NCBI RefSeq assembly: GCF_003268655.1
Contig: NZ_CP029642.1
Coordinates: forward strand, 3,596,001 to 3,660,000
Reading direction: 5' to 3'
Origin: Arthrobacter dokdonellae
GTDB taxonomy: Bacteria > Actinomycetota > Actinomycetes > Actinomycetales > Micrococcaceae
DNA length: 64,000 nt
A program made the translations under genes and the position numbers. The notes below the pieces were generated by a model that was not told where the DNA came from, searched no databases, and was given only the letters and a program-made list of their open reading frames with translations. Below, piece by piece: positions 54,035 to 63,883 of the stretch; position 1 is the stretch's first letter; each line of letters begins with the position of its first letter.

Positions 54035-55048
54035 CTAGGCCCCGTACCCCTGCGGGTTCTCGCGCTGCCAGCGCCAGTGGTCCTGGCACATCTGGGCGAG
54101 GTTCCGGTGTGCTGACCAGCCCAAGTCCGCCAGCGCCGCTGACGGATCCGCGTAGCTCACCGCGGCGTCGCCAGGGCGGCGGGGCGCGAACTCGAAAGGG
54201 ACCGGCTTGCCGGCGGCGTCACCAAACGCCTGGATGACCTCAAGGACCGACGAGCCGTTGCCCGTGCCCAGGTTCCATCGGAAGACCCCGGGATGGGCGG
54301 GCAGGTAGTCCAGCGCGGCCAGGTGCCCGGCGGCCAGGTCCATGACGTGGATGTAGTCGCGCACGCCGGTGCCGTCCGGCGTCGGGTAGTCGTTGCCAAA
54401 CACCATGACCTTCTCGCGGCGCCCCACCGCCACCTGGGCCACGAACGGCAGCAGGTTGTTGGGAATGCCGCTGGGGTCCTCGCCGATCCGGCCGGACTCG
54501 TGGGCGCCGACCGGATTGAAATAGCGCAGCAGTGCGACGTGCCAGGTGGGGTCGGCGGCACCGAGGTCCGTGAGGATGTCCTCAATCTGTTCCTTGGTGC
54601 GTCCGTACGGGTTCGTGGCGTCCAGCGGCATCTTCTCGACGAGCGGAACCTCCTCGCTGGCGCCGTACACGGTGGCGGAGGAACTGAACACGATGGTGCG
54701 CACACCGTGCCTGTCCATGGACGCCAGCAGGTTCAGGGTGCCGGCGATGTTGTTTTGGTAGTACATCAGCGGCTTGGCCACGGACTCCCCCACGGCCTTG
54801 AGCCCGGCAAAGTGGATCACGGCGTCAAACGCGCCCCGCGCAAACAGGCCGTCAACCCCGTCGGCGTCCAGGAGGTCGAGTTCGACAAAATCCGGGTGTC
54901 TGCCCGTCAATTCCTCCACGCGGCGCAGCGACTCCGCCGAGGAATTGGCCAGATTGTCCAGGACGACGACGCTGTGCCCGGCTTCCAGCAGGCAGAGAAC
55001 AGTGTGTGAACCTATGTAGCCGGCGCCGCCGGTCACCAAAACTTTCAT
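54035..55048 (-). CDS. galE: UDP-glucose 4-epimerase
   Basis: 337 residues. The NAD site is [14 protein letters not shown], the catalytic pair is SSSATVYG and [12 protein letters not shown], and [19 protein letters not shown] is typical of GalE. It interconverts UDP-glucose and UDP-galactose, giving galactose for wall glycans. The ATG with GGAG three bases ahead was chosen; a frame open for 32 residues upstream is not conserved-looking. Confidence 0.95.
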   Translation of the reverse strand: MKVLVTGGAGYIGSHTVLCLLEAGHSVVVLDNLANSSAESLRRVEELTGRHPDFVELDLLDADGVDGLFARGAFDAVIHFAGLKAVGESVAKPLMYYQNNIAGTLNLLASMDRHGVRTIVFSSSATVYGASEEVPLVEKMPLDATNPYGRTKEQIEDILTDLGAADPTWHVALLRYFNPVGAHESGRIGEDPSGIPNNLLPFVAQVAVGRREKVMVFGNDYPTPDGTGVRDYIHVMDLAAGHLAALDYLPAHPGVFRWNLGTGNGSSVLEVIQAFGDAAGKPVPFEFAPRRPGDAAVSYADPSAALADLGWSAHRNLAQMCQDHWRWQRENPQGYGA

Positions 55049-55107
55049 GCGCTCCAGCCTATAGGGCGCGGGGCGCTGCCGAAGCCGCTCCAACATCGGC
55101 TCGTTGG

Positions 55108-55130
55108 AGCCGCCGCCCAATTGGCGGCGG
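55108..55130. promoter_or_regulatory. GC-rich palindrome between galE and GT2
   Basis: GCCGCCGCC (55108-55116) and GGCGGCGGC (55122-55130) flank a CAATT centre. A shorter one, CTCCAAC with GTTGGAG, precedes it. They lie in the 204-bp divergent gap, so an operator or leader structure is more likely than a terminator. Confidence 0.4.
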
Positions 55131-55252
55131 CTGATGCCCGTCAACTAAAGTTGCATCGGACACGGCCGCATCCGCGGAGTCGGTTCACCCCTGGTTCCAG
55201 TCTCCCGACGCGGTTCCTCCCATGAAACAACAACAGAATTCCGAGGTTGGCC

Positions 55253-56125
55253 GTGGCGCAGTTGAGCGTGATGATCCCCGTCAAGAACGGCATGCCGTAT
55301 CTAAAGTCCACCATCGCGAGCACGTTGTTTGCCATGCCGCGCGACTCGGAGCTGTTGGTCATGGACGATGGCAGCACCGACGGCACCGGTGAATATTTGG
55401 CCGGTGTGCGGGACAAGCGCCTTAAGGTTTTCCGTAATGACGAATCCGTTGGCGTTGCAGCCGCCGGAACCGCGTTGCTCGGGCATGCGAGCGGCGAACA
55501 TGTTGCGCGCATGGACGGCGACGACATCTGCCTGCCATGGCGCTTCTCCGTCGAACGCCGGGCCCTCCAAGGCGCGGACATCGTGTTTTCGCCCATGCTG
55601 TTGATCAGCGCGCGGAACCTGCCGTTCCGCCCGCAGTTGGAGCGTGGCCTTTCGGTTGACGCTGTCCCCCTGCACCTGCTGCTCGGCAATGTCCTGGCCA
55701 ACCCCACGATGTACGCCACCCGCGCCGCCCTGGAGTCCCTGAACGGGTACCAAAAGACACACGCCGAAGACTATGACATGTGGCTTCGAGCGGCGACGCT
55801 CGGCCTTCGCATGCGCCGACTGGACGCGCTGCCGACCGTTCTCTACCGCCGCCATTCAAGCCAGCTCAGCCGTTCCCGCCCATGGGACCGCAAGAGCGAC
55901 GACGTGGTTCTGGAGCAGTCGTTCCAAGCGCTGGCCGAGGTCGCCATCGGGTTCAAGGGTTCGGCGTCCACCGTCCTCTACAACCGTCCCCGCTCCAACC
56001 AGCCGTACCCCACGGATCCCGACATCCAGGACTTTGCGACCGGCGTGCTCGAGGCCAGCGCCCGCCTCCCCAAGGGCGACCGCAGGATCCTTCAAGCGCG
56101 GCTTCGTGCCATCTACCGCCTCTAA
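55253..56125 (+). CDS. Family 2 glycosyltransferase
   Basis: 290 residues. GT-A start SVMIPVKNGMPYLKSTIAST, nucleotide-binding MDDGSTDGT, and the metal motif ARMDGDDICLPWR (about residue 90). The later part has THAEDYDMWLRAATLGLRM. It transfers a sugar from a nucleotide sugar, probably to wall or capsular glycan. GTG (six bases after GAGG) was preferred to a TTG two codons earlier. Acceptor unknown. Confidence 0.88.
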   Translation: MAQLSVMIPVKNGMPYLKSTIASTLFAMPRDSELLVMDDGSTDGTGEYLAGVRDKRLKVFRNDESVGVAAAGTALLGHASGEHVARMDGDDICLPWRFSVERRALQGADIVFSPMLLISARNLPFRPQLERGLSVDAVPLHLLLGNVLANPTMYATRAALESLNGYQKTHAEDYDMWLRAATLGLRMRRLDALPTVLYRRHSSQLSRSRPWDRKSDDVVLEQSFQALAEVAIGFKGSASTVLYNRPRSNQPYPTDPDIQDFATGVLEASARLPKGDRRILQARLRAIYRL

Positions 56126-56351
56126 GGTTTTATTCCAGTCGGAACGCGCAGGGATTGAAGTGTGCCCTGCTGCCGGGCACTGCTGGTACGCATCGTAAGT
56201 ACTGCCACATCCGTCGCCTGAGAAACATTGATCACTTCAGCACCACCGGGGTACTCTGGATGCTAAGCAGGCCTGGGGGCACGCTTGGGTTCCTTCCTGT
56301 GTTTTGCCTCCTGATGGCCAAACCACTTCAACACCGCACCGGAGCCCATCC

Positions 56352-59300
56352 ATGATTTCGACTCGGTCCAGGCTGACCCATTTTTCGGCAAGGGAATTAT
56401 CGCTTGGCGCCGCACGAGCCGCGGGCGCGGGTCTGCTCGCCGCCTGCCTGGCCGTTTCGATGGGGTCGGTTCCTGCCACGGCCGCCCCCGGGGATGCGGT
56501 TCCGACTGCCACATCGACGTCGGCCGTGCCGGCAACGCCGTCTGGCGTGGTGTCGAGCCCGACGGCGGTTGCCGCCACGCCGGGCCCCACCGCACCGCCG
56601 ACGGCGGCGGGAACACCCTCTGCTGATCCGGCACCCCCGGCTGATCCGACGCCAGCGCCCGGTACGACGCCATCCCCAACGTCCGCTCCGCCAGCCGCCG
56701 AAGTGGCGAAATATGGCGCCTACATGGGCATAGGCCTCGCCGAGCAGGGCGCGGGCCAACAGCCACGGCCACAGCTGCGACGGCAAACCGCCGCGCCCAT
56801 GTCGGGATCTGTTGCCCAGCCGCTCTCGGCAGCCACACCGGGTGGCGTGCTGGGAATGGACGTCAGTGGCTGGCAGACCTCGGACACCGGGCACACGCAG
56901 AGCAGCGTCGACTGGGCGTCGCAATGGAGGCTCGGCGCCCGCTTCGTGTATATCAAGGCCACCGAAGGGACCTCCTTCCGCGACAGCTCGTTCTCCTCAC
57001 ATTTCGTGGGCGCCTCCAAAGTTGGCATGCTGCGCGGCGGCTACCACTTCGCCATCCCCAACCAGTCCGACGGCGCGACCCAGGCCAACTTCTTCACCAG
57101 CAATGGGGGGGGATGGAGCGCCGACGGCAAAACGATGCCTCCCTTGCTGGACATCGAAAACAACCCCTACGGCGCCAGTTGCTATGGGCTGAGCCAAACG
57201 CAGATGGTGGCCTGGATCAGCGCCTTTTCCAAGCAGGTCCAAGCCCGAACGGGACGCCTGCCCATGATCTACACAAATTATTACTGGTGGCAGGACTGCA
57301 CCGGCAACTCAACGGCGTTTACCGGCCAGCCCCTGCACATAGCCGCCTACGGCACTTCTGATCCGTGGATGCCGGGCGGTTGGAGCAATTACAGCGTGTG
57401 GCAGTACAGCTCAACGGGCCCCTTTGCCGGCGACTCCAACACCTGGAACGGCACCCAGGCGAGCCTGGCGACCTTTGCCACGAAAGCCGACGGACCCGCC
57501 CCCAGCCCGGCGCCGTCGCCGTCCCTCCCGATGCCCAAGCCTTCGATACCGTCGCCCGCGGACGTGGTGGCTGTTGATGCCAACGGAGCCCTCTGGGACT
57601 ATCCTGCGACCGGCTCTGGAAGTCTCGGCATCCGGAAGCAGATCGGCTCGGGATGGAAGGGGCTGCGCTCCGTCAATGTGATTGACTGGAACGCCGACGG
57701 CACCCTTGACGTCGTGGCGCAATGGAATTCCGGCAGCGTGTCCCTCTACAAGGGGCAGCCGGCCGGCGGCTTCGCCGCCCCCGTGACCTTGGTTGCGTCC
57801 GGATGGGGCACCAACCAGCTCACCATCGGCTATTGGCTCAACGCTGCCCGGTATCCACAGATCCTGACACGCTCCGACTCGGGCGTCCTTAAACTGTGGA
57901 GAAACTCGTCCGGCAATGGAATCGACGCCGGAACGCAGATCGGACAAGGCTGGAATTCGCTGAACCTGACCATGGTCGACTTCGACGGGGACGGAAACCA
58001 GGACTTGCTGGCCCAGGACCCGTCGGGTGCTGTTCGCCTTTACCGGTCGAACGGCATTGGGGGGTTCACGGCCGAGGCTCGGAATACCGTGGCCACCGGC
58101 TGGAACGCGTTCACCAGCGTCACGGTCTACAGCGGCTTCGCGTCACCGGGGTCCGCCGGCCTGATCCGGCGGACGGCACAAGGGGCCTTGAGCTATGTTC
58201 CGCTAACGGGCAAATCGTCGTTTGGGAGTGCTTCGGTAGTTGGCAGCGGGTGGGGAACGTATCTCATTGCCGGCGCCGAGAACATCAACAACATACCGCC
58301 AGCGCCCCAGCCGCCAGCAGGCAAGCCCGTCCCGAGCAATCCGCCGGTGGTCGCGCCCGCTCCCTCCATCAAGGCGGCTTCGGACGTCGTGGCGGCGGAC
58401 CCAGCCGGGGCATTGTGGCGCTACCCCGCAGCCGGCGCCAGACTCGGCGAACGCACCCAGATTGGTTCCGGGTTCATAGGCGTCAAGTCTGTGCACGCCA
58501 CCGACTGGAACGCAGACGGCGTTGCGGATCTCCTCGTCCAGTGGACCAACGGCCAGCTGACCCTCTATCCTGGCGCCGCCGCGGGCGGGTTTACCGCGCC
58601 GCTCACGTTGGCGGGGTCCGGCTGGGCCGGCTACGACATCACGGTCGGCCAATGGGTCCGCGGCGCGAAGTACCCCGCCATCGTTGCCCAGGCCTCCGAC
58701 GGTTCCCTCACATCCTTCACCACTACCAACGGAACCTCCCTTACGGCCGGCACTGCCGTGGCCCAGGGCATGACGCGCATGCACCCGATCATGACGGACT
58801 TTGACGGGGATGGCAACGCCGACATTGCCGCAATCGACAATATCGGGCGCCTGGTGCTCTACCGATCCAACGGCAAGGGGCAACTCATTGCGGAACCGCG
58901 TCCCACCATCGGGACCGGCTGGAACAACATGACCAGCGCCGGCCCCGCCAACGGCTTCACCTCGAGCGGCTCGAGGGGACTGCTGGCCAGGACGGCCGAC
59001 GGTACGGTCCTGTACTACCCCACCTCCCAGTCGCGCTTCGGCGCAGCATCGACCCTCGCTGCCGGGTGGGGAGGAAACACCATTGCGGGGAGCCAGGCGT
59101 TGACGGGGCAACAAGCAATCACGAGCGTGAACGACGTCGTTTCCGCCGACGCCCAGGGCATACTTTGGAACTCCGCGGCGACCGGGACAGGACAGCTGCG
59201 CGCGCCATACCCCATCGGCGTGGGGTGGAAGGGTCTCACGAGCCTTCATGTCGTCGACTGGAACCAGGACGGCATCCCGGACGTTCTGGCCCAATGGAAT

Positions 59301-59849
59301 TCCGGAAAAATGTCGGTCTATGCCGGCGCCAAGGGCCCGGGGTTTGGCTCCCCCGTCACCGTCGGGTCCTCAGGATGGGGATCCATCCGAATTGCCGTTG
59401 GCAAGTGGGTCTCGAGCCAGCGGTATCCAGGGGTCGTGGGGATTGATGCCGCCGGTAGGCTGTTCCACTGGCCCAACCAGTCCGGCGCCACGCTTTCAAC
59501 CGGACTCCAGATCGGGAGCGGTTGGGGCCCGCTGCGCATTGTCATGGTCGATTTCGATCTCGACGGCAGACAGGACCTGCTGGCCATTGATCAGGTAGGA
59601 GCCATGCGCCTGTACAGGTCAGACGGCAACGGCACGTTTATCGCAGAAACCCGTCCGCTGGTTGGTTCCGGATGGGCGGCCTTCCGCCAGTTTTCCGGGG
59701 CCACGGGTTTCGCGGGTCCGCGTGACACCGGCGTGCTGGCCCATTCCCCGGACGGTACGGTCCGCTTTTACCCGATAGCCGCACCCCGCGTCTGGGGCGC
59801 GGCCACCGTGGTGAAGCAGCCCGTGACAGGAACGACGATCGGCGGCTAG
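56352..59849 (+). CDS. Giant secreted GH25 lysozyme with three beta-propeller-like (FG-GAP) blocks
   Basis: 1165 residues. A signal peptide (about 1-45) and a Pro/Thr/Ala linker (about 45-115) precede a GH25 muramidase domain (about 165-375). Its acid residues are in GMDVSGWQ (D170) and LLDIENN (D267, E269), so activity is likely. Then three blocks of about 250 residues each start near 401, 676 and 927. Each has motifs such as DWNADGTLDVVAQW and VDFDGDGNQDLLAQD, the FG-GAP/VCBS calcium-binding type. It probably cuts and binds wall. GGAG stands seven bases before the ATG. Confidence 0.9.
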   Translation: MISTRSRLTHFSARELSLGAARAAGAGLLAACLAVSMGSVPATAAPGDAVPTATSTSAVPATPSGVVSSPTAVAATPGPTAPPTAAGTPSADPAPPADPTPAPGTTPSPTSAPPAAEVAKYGAYMGIGLAEQGAGQQPRPQLRRQTAAPMSGSVAQPLSAATPGGVLGMDVSGWQTSDTGHTQSSVDWASQWRLGARFVYIKATEGTSFRDSSFSSHFVGASKVGMLRGGYHFAIPNQSDGATQANFFTSNGGGWSADGKTMPPLLDIENNPYGASCYGLSQTQMVAWISAFSKQVQARTGRLPMIYTNYYWWQDCTGNSTAFTGQPLHIAAYGTSDPWMPGGWSNYSVWQYSSTGPFAGDSNTWNGTQASLATFATKADGPAPSPAPSPSLPMPKPSIPSPADVVAVDANGALWDYPATGSGSLGIRKQIGSGWKGLRSVNVIDWNADGTLDVVAQWNSGSVSLYKGQPAGGFAAPVTLVASGWGTNQLTIGYWLNAARYPQILTRSDSGVLKLWRNSSGNGIDAGTQIGQGWNSLNLTMVDFDGDGNQDLLAQDPSGAVRLYRSNGIGGFTAEARNTVATGWNAFTSVTVYSGFASPGSAGLIRRTAQGALSYVPLTGKSSFGSASVVGSGWGTYLIAGAENINNIPPAPQPPAGKPVPSNPPVVAPAPSIKAASDVVAADPAGALWRYPAAGARLGERTQIGSGFIGVKSVHATDWNADGVADLLVQWTNGQLTLYPGAAAGGFTAPLTLAGSGWAGYDITVGQWVRGAKYPAIVAQASDGSLTSFTTTNGTSLTAGTAVAQGMTRMHPIMTDFDGDGNADIAAIDNIGRLVLYRSNGKGQLIAEPRPTIGTGWNNMTSAGPANGFTSSGSRGLLARTADGTVLYYPTSQSRFGAASTLAAGWGGNTIAGSQALTGQQAITSVNDVVSADAQGILWNSAATGTGQLRAPYPIGVGWKGLTSLHVVDWNQDGIPDVLAQWNSGKMSVYAGAKGPGFGSPVTVGSSGWGSIRIAVGKWVSSQRYPGVVGIDAAGRLFHWPNQSGATLSTGLQIGSGWGPLRIVMVDFDLDGRQDLLAIDQVGAMRLYRSDGNGTFIAETRPLVGSGWAAFRQFSGATGFAGPRDTGVLAHSPDGTVRFYPIAAPRVWGAATVVKQPVTGTTIGG

Positions 59850-59942
59850 CCCGGCCAAGGCCGCCTCCGTTGGCGTGGCGGGGCTGCTCCGCCGCGCCGG
59901 CCCCCGGTGCCTGGCGAAACCGCCGGGAAGGGTAGCGCCAAA

Positions 59943-61097
59943 TCAGCTTGCCGCCGTGTGCCTGCTGCCGGCGATTTTCGCGATTGCCGCGTCCCACACT
60001 GCAATCTGGGATTCGGCCGAAAGCGGCCGGGCAGCGGCATCGGCGGCCCGCTTCCAGGTGTTAATGGATTCCGGTGTCAGCGCCCAAAGCGTCCTGCGCA
60101 GCGACTCCGCCGAGAAGCCCTCCGTGATGGCGCCGAGCCCGTATTCCTCGACCAGGCCCACCATGGCGGGGGAAGGCCCCACGATCAGGCCGATCCGTGC
60201 CTGGACGGCTTCGAAGAACTTGTTGGGCAGGGCATTCTTCAGGTTGAAGTTGGTGGGCGGCAGGAACACCACGGAGACGTCATATTCGCTCAGCGTGGAG
60301 ACCAACTGCTTGTACGGCACGGGTTCCCGGAAGCTGATGGACGGGACGCTGGCGGCCTGGGCCTTGAGCTCGGCCACGTAGTCCGGTTCATTGGGCATGA
60401 CTATCATGTCGAGGGACAGCCATTCCGGGGCGTCCTTCATGGCCTCGATGAAATTCTCCAGCTTTCGGTAGCGCTGGCCGGCGGCGCTGTGAATAAGACG
60501 CACCGTCGCCCCCACCATCCTGACCGTTCCTTCGGCGTAGGGGGCGGCATTGGTGACGACCCCCGTCGGCGTTCCATAGTCCGTGAGGTACTCATCTGCG
60601 ATACCCTGGGACACCGTGGTCACAGAGGAAGCCCCGGCAAGGTAGCGCGAACACAGCCACCGCATGAACGGCGCAATGAACATCCGCCACTTGAGGTTGT
60701 CTTCCTTTTCCCTGGGCGCAAACTCATGCAGGTCGGCATGGACACCCAGCCTGGGTTCCAAGTCCAGAGCCAGCGGGAGTGTGTTGAGGTCGTTGGCCAA
60801 GATGACGTCAAACCGGCCCTTGGGCAGCACGGCCCGGGCTGACTGCACGGCAGGAAGGCCGTCATAAACTTTCGCGTACTGCCGCGTGATCAACCCGACC
60901 TTGTCCGATGGCCATCCCCGCGAGTCCTCGGGAAGCGCAAAATGCTCCGCCACGCCGTCGGGCGCCGCACCATAGGCGCACGTGGTCACACGGTATTTGT
61001 CCTTGAACAGTTCCACCTGCTTGAGCACCCGGGGGTCCGAGCGGATGGGCGAGAACGTCAGGATCAGCAGGGAGGGAAGCTCAGTCATATCCTCCAT
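59943..61097 (-). CDS. Glycosyltransferase, GT-B fold (family 4-like)
   Basis: 384 residues. LLILTFSPIRSDPRVLKQVE opens the GT-B fold; VILANDLNTLPLALDLE is the donor/acceptor cleft of the first domain, and HADLHEFAPRE follows. In the second domain LPPTNFNLKNALPNKFFEAVQARIGLI resembles the sugar-nucleotide site. Substrates unknown. Two ATGs are nine bases apart; the inner one has GGAGG only two bases ahead, so the outer one is given. It is convergent with the GH25 gene. Confidence 0.85.
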   Translation of the reverse strand: MEDMTELPSLLILTFSPIRSDPRVLKQVELFKDKYRVTTCAYGAAPDGVAEHFALPEDSRGWPSDKVGLITRQYAKVYDGLPAVQSARAVLPKGRFDVILANDLNTLPLALDLEPRLGVHADLHEFAPREKEDNLKWRMFIAPFMRWLCSRYLAGASSVTTVSQGIADEYLTDYGTPTGVVTNAAPYAEGTVRMVGATVRLIHSAAGQRYRKLENFIEAMKDAPEWLSLDMIVMPNEPDYVAELKAQAASVPSISFREPVPYKQLVSTLSEYDVSVVFLPPTNFNLKNALPNKFFEAVQARIGLIVGPSPAMVGLVEEYGLGAITEGFSAESLRRTLWALTPESINTWKRAADAAARPLSAESQIAVWDAAIAKIAGSRHTAAS

Positions 61098-61145
61098 TAT
61101 TGTCGATCGCAGGCCCTGCCCCGACCCAACGTGCTATGGCAGGCT

Positions 61146-62255
61146 CTAAAACACCCTCCGAAGCAGCGGCACCTTTGACGCCAGCCACGAGACGGCGAAG
61201 CTGGCGGCCAGTGTCACCATATACGCCCCCGCAATCGCGGTGAACGATCTCGCTTCCAGGACGGCAGGCACATTCAGCCGAATCGTCTCGAAGATCACCA
61301 GGTGCACCAGAAACACGCCAAAGGAGGCGTTGGAGAGGGCAACCAGCAGCGCCCCAACCCGGCGGGGCACCTTGATGAACTCGGACCCTGACAGTCCAAC
61401 GACGAACACGCCTATCGCAGTCAACGCCACTCCCACGCCCAAATAGGAAGTGGATACCAACTGGTCTGCCAGGGCCAGAACGCCCGGATGCCCGAAGTGC
61501 CAAATGGTAAAGACCACCAGCGCTGCAGTCACGACGGCCGCGGCTGCAAGCGGCAGACCCCTGAGCCGGACCTTGCGCAAGGCATATCCCGCAGCAAAGT
61601 AGCCCACGTAAGGCATCCAGTACGTAAAGACGTTCAGGGGAATGGGGCGGGAAATCCCGAAATGCGCCAAAATGCCGGGCACCATGTATGCCAGGACGGT
61701 CACGGCGAGCAGGCTCGCCGCCGTGAGAACCGCGCGATGCCCCTCCTTCGCTCTGATGAACGTGGCCAGCAGGGGCGCGATGGCGTACAGGCCCAGAATG
61801 AGCCACAGAAAGTACAGCTGGGTGAAAACCGAGCTGTCATAGATGAGTTGGAGCATGCGTGCGGTGGTCAGGTGTTCGTGCCTCATCCAGGTGCGCACGC
61901 CCACCAGATAGACGGCGTTCCAGAAGATCAGTGCCGGCACGAGTCGCATGGCACGCTTGCGGTAAAACGCGGCGGGGGCCTCGAGCACCTGCCGGGAGCC
62001 GAGCAGGAGGGCGCCGGAGATCATGACAAAAACCGGAACGACCCAAATAAAGCCGATGTCGATGGCAACGGCGGCCCACCAGCCGCGGCCAGCCTTCGGC
62101 TCCGCCCCCACGCGCAGCCCGAAGACGTGAATGGCCACCACCCCGCAAATGCTCAGGATCCGCAATATGTCCAGGCCGTAGTTGCGTTGCATCCTGGCGC
62201 GTTCCGCCCCTGGTGCAGTCACCACCGATGCGCCGGCGTGCGGGGCCCGGCTCAT
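61146..62255 (-). CDS. Acyltransferase 3 family membrane protein (WecH/OafA type)
   Basis: 369 residues with about ten helices. YGLDILRILSICGVVAIHVF has the family's first helix and catalytic histidine, and YRKRAMRLVPALIFWN is the second signature. These proteins O-acetylate sugars of the envelope. The ATG overlaps the DUF2304 stop by four bases. It precedes the GT-B gene by 48 bases, so both act on the same glycan probably. Confidence 0.9.
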   Translation of the reverse strand: MSRAPHAGASVVTAPGAERARMQRNYGLDILRILSICGVVAIHVFGLRVGAEPKAGRGWWAAVAIDIGFIWVVPVFVMISGALLLGSRQVLEAPAAFYRKRAMRLVPALIFWNAVYLVGVRTWMRHEHLTTARMLQLIYDSSVFTQLYFLWLILGLYAIAPLLATFIRAKEGHRAVLTAASLLAVTVLAYMVPGILAHFGISRPIPLNVFTYWMPYVGYFAAGYALRKVRLRGLPLAAAAVVTAALVVFTIWHFGHPGVLALADQLVSTSYLGVGVALTAIGVFVVGLSGSEFIKVPRRVGALLVALSNASFGVFLVHLVIFETIRLNVPAVLEARSFTAIAGAYMVTLAASFAVSWLASKVPLLRRVF

Positions 62256-62668
62256 CCGGTGGCAGTCCCGTTCGACCCAGATTCCGACGGGGCAGTCCCG
62301 GCCGCGATCGCGCGGGCCGCAGCGGCGGGCGACTGCCGGCGGTTGACTTCATCCAGGGCCACGCGGCGCGACAACTTGGTCATGGTGGTTTCCATGTGCC
62401 GGAACCGCTGGTAGGTGGTCGCCATGTAAACGAGAAAGCTGACTATAAGACCGTACAGGACCAGGTCCGTGCCGCGGCCGATGCCGAAGAACCGGGCGAT
62501 GTGGGTCAGCACCTCCGGGAAGAAGATCGACAATCCGGCCACGCACGCGAACAGTATGAGCATGATTCGACGGATGGCCAGGTGCCGTGCGTTCGATCCG
62601 CCGCGCATGAGTGCCAGGGAAACTGTGACGACAGCGAGGACTAGAGCAATCTGAACAACTATTTGCAC
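62252..62668 (-). CDS. DUF2304 membrane protein
   Basis: 138 residues. Three helices (about 1-20, 33-55, 65-85) and a helical cytosolic tail: FFGIGRGTDLVLYGLIVSFL and YQRFRHMETTMTKLSRRVAL are typical of DUF2304. These often sit directly behind a GT2 dolichol-phosphate-mannose synthase-like gene, as here, and may help the enzyme bind the membrane. Confidence 0.88.
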   Translation of the reverse strand: MQIVVQIALVLAVVTVSLALMRGGSNARHLAIRRIMLILFACVAGLSIFFPEVLTHIARFFGIGRGTDLVLYGLIVSFLVYMATTYQRFRHMETTMTKLSRRVALDEVNRRQSPAAAARAIAAGTAPSESGSNGTATG

Positions 62669-62672
62669 AATG

Positions 62673-63338
62673 TCACCTAAACAAAAGGTCGGCGAGGATG
62701 TTGACCGAATTCAGGAGGGACTGGCCCTTGCCCTTGGAATAATCGGTGTAGATGATTTCCACCGGCTGCTCCACCCATTTGGGCTTCATCTCGGCAATCT
62801 GGTGGACGAGTTCCGAGGCGTGCGCCATGCGGTTCTGGGTAAGGTGGATGCCCCGCGCCACCTTGGGGCTGAGCGCACGGAGCCCGTTGTGGGCGTCGGT
62901 CAGGTCCATGCCGGTGGCCAGGCGGGATTGGACGGCCGCGGTGCGCAGCACCAGGCGCTTCGCGGGCGAGAGTTTGGTTCTTTTGTCCAAGAATCGGGAG
63001 CCCAGTACGATCTCTGCCTCGCCGGACTTGATGCGCTCGGCCATGGCTTGGGCGTCGACCACCCGGTGCTGGCCGTCGGCGTCGAAGGTGATGATGCAGT
63101 CCAGCTCAGGATCGTTCAGCGCGTACTCGATGCCCGTCTGAAGGGACGCGCCCTGACCGAGGTTGACCGGGTGCTGGACCACGACGGCACCCGCCCGGCG
63201 GGCCGCCTCCTGGGAGCCGTCGGTGCTGCCGTCGTCGACGCAGACGACGTACGGGAACACCTTTCGCAGCCCCGTGATGACGCCGCCGACAACCGACGCC
63301 TCGTTATACATGGGGATGACTATCCAAGTTCGACTCAC
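62673..63338 (-). CDS. Family 2 glycosyltransferase, polyprenol-phosphate mannose synthase-like
   Basis: 221 residues. WIVIPMYNEASVVGGVI, VCVDDGSTDGSQEA, and the metal-binding FDADGQH (about residue 96), then GSRFLDKRTKLSPAKRLVLR. It probably loads a sugar onto polyprenol phosphate. GTG starts the protein; the upstream part of the frame overlaps the next gene and is not conserved-looking. DUF2304 follows after four bases. Confidence 0.88.
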   Translation of the reverse strand: MSRTWIVIPMYNEASVVGGVITGLRKVFPYVVCVDDGSTDGSQEAARRAGAVVVQHPVNLGQGASLQTGIEYALNDPELDCIITFDADGQHRVVDAQAMAERIKSGEAEIVLGSRFLDKRTKLSPAKRLVLRTAAVQSRLATGMDLTDAHNGLRALSPKVARGIHLTQNRMAHASELVHQIAEMKPKWVEQPVEIIYTDYSKGKGQSLLNSVNILADLLFR

Positions 63339-63394
63339 CGCACAAGTATCCCATATGCCCCGGCCAGGGAAGGGCCTGCCTGCCTCGCGCGGGT

Positions 63395-63883
63395 TCAATC
63401 CTTGGCAAGTTCGGAGAGTGCGTTGGCCATGGCGAAAGGGCCGTGCATGAGGCGGGCGCTCGTGCGCCGGCGCAGCATCCACACTGCCCGGTCGGCCTCC
63501 GGATCCGCCGAGACGATGACGTCAGCGTGGCAAAAAATGTCCGTCAATTGTGGATCGGCCTTCAGGGCACGGGCCACGCGGCGGGAGGTGAGGTTGTACT
63601 TTGCAAGACGCCCCACGACTCCCAGCGGGCCCGGCTTTGTGGCAGCGGAAGTGACGAGGTTGCCCACCCGGCCCGGAGGCGGGACCACCAACCCGACGAC
63701 GTCCACGAAGGCGTGGGTGACGGTTTCACTCGTTTGGGGCAGTTGGGCATAGCCCGCGACGCAATGGACGGGGATGCCGTATTCGGCTACGGCTGACTGG
63801 GCTCGACGCCACAGTTCATCAATGGCCATGTCGGCCCTTTCGCCCCGGCCCAGGAGGATGGCGAGTTGCAGGGGTTCTTTCAC
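63395..63883 (-). CDS. Hypothetical protein in the glycan locus
   Basis: 162 residues, no membrane helix. There is a conserved-looking core (VVGLVVPPPGRVGNLVTSAAT, CHADVIVSADPEADRAVWML). I do not recognise the family. GTG overlaps the stop of the next gene as GTGA, so they are coupled. Its place suggests a role with the neighbouring glycosyltransferases. Confidence 0.7.
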   Translation of the reverse strand: MKEPLQLAILLGRGERADMAIDELWRRAQSAVAEYGIPVHCVAGYAQLPQTSETVTHAFVDVVGLVVPPPGRVGNLVTSAATKPGPLGVVGRLAKYNLTSRRVARALKADPQLTDIFCHADVIVSADPEADRAVWMLRRRTSARLMHGPFAMANALSELAKD

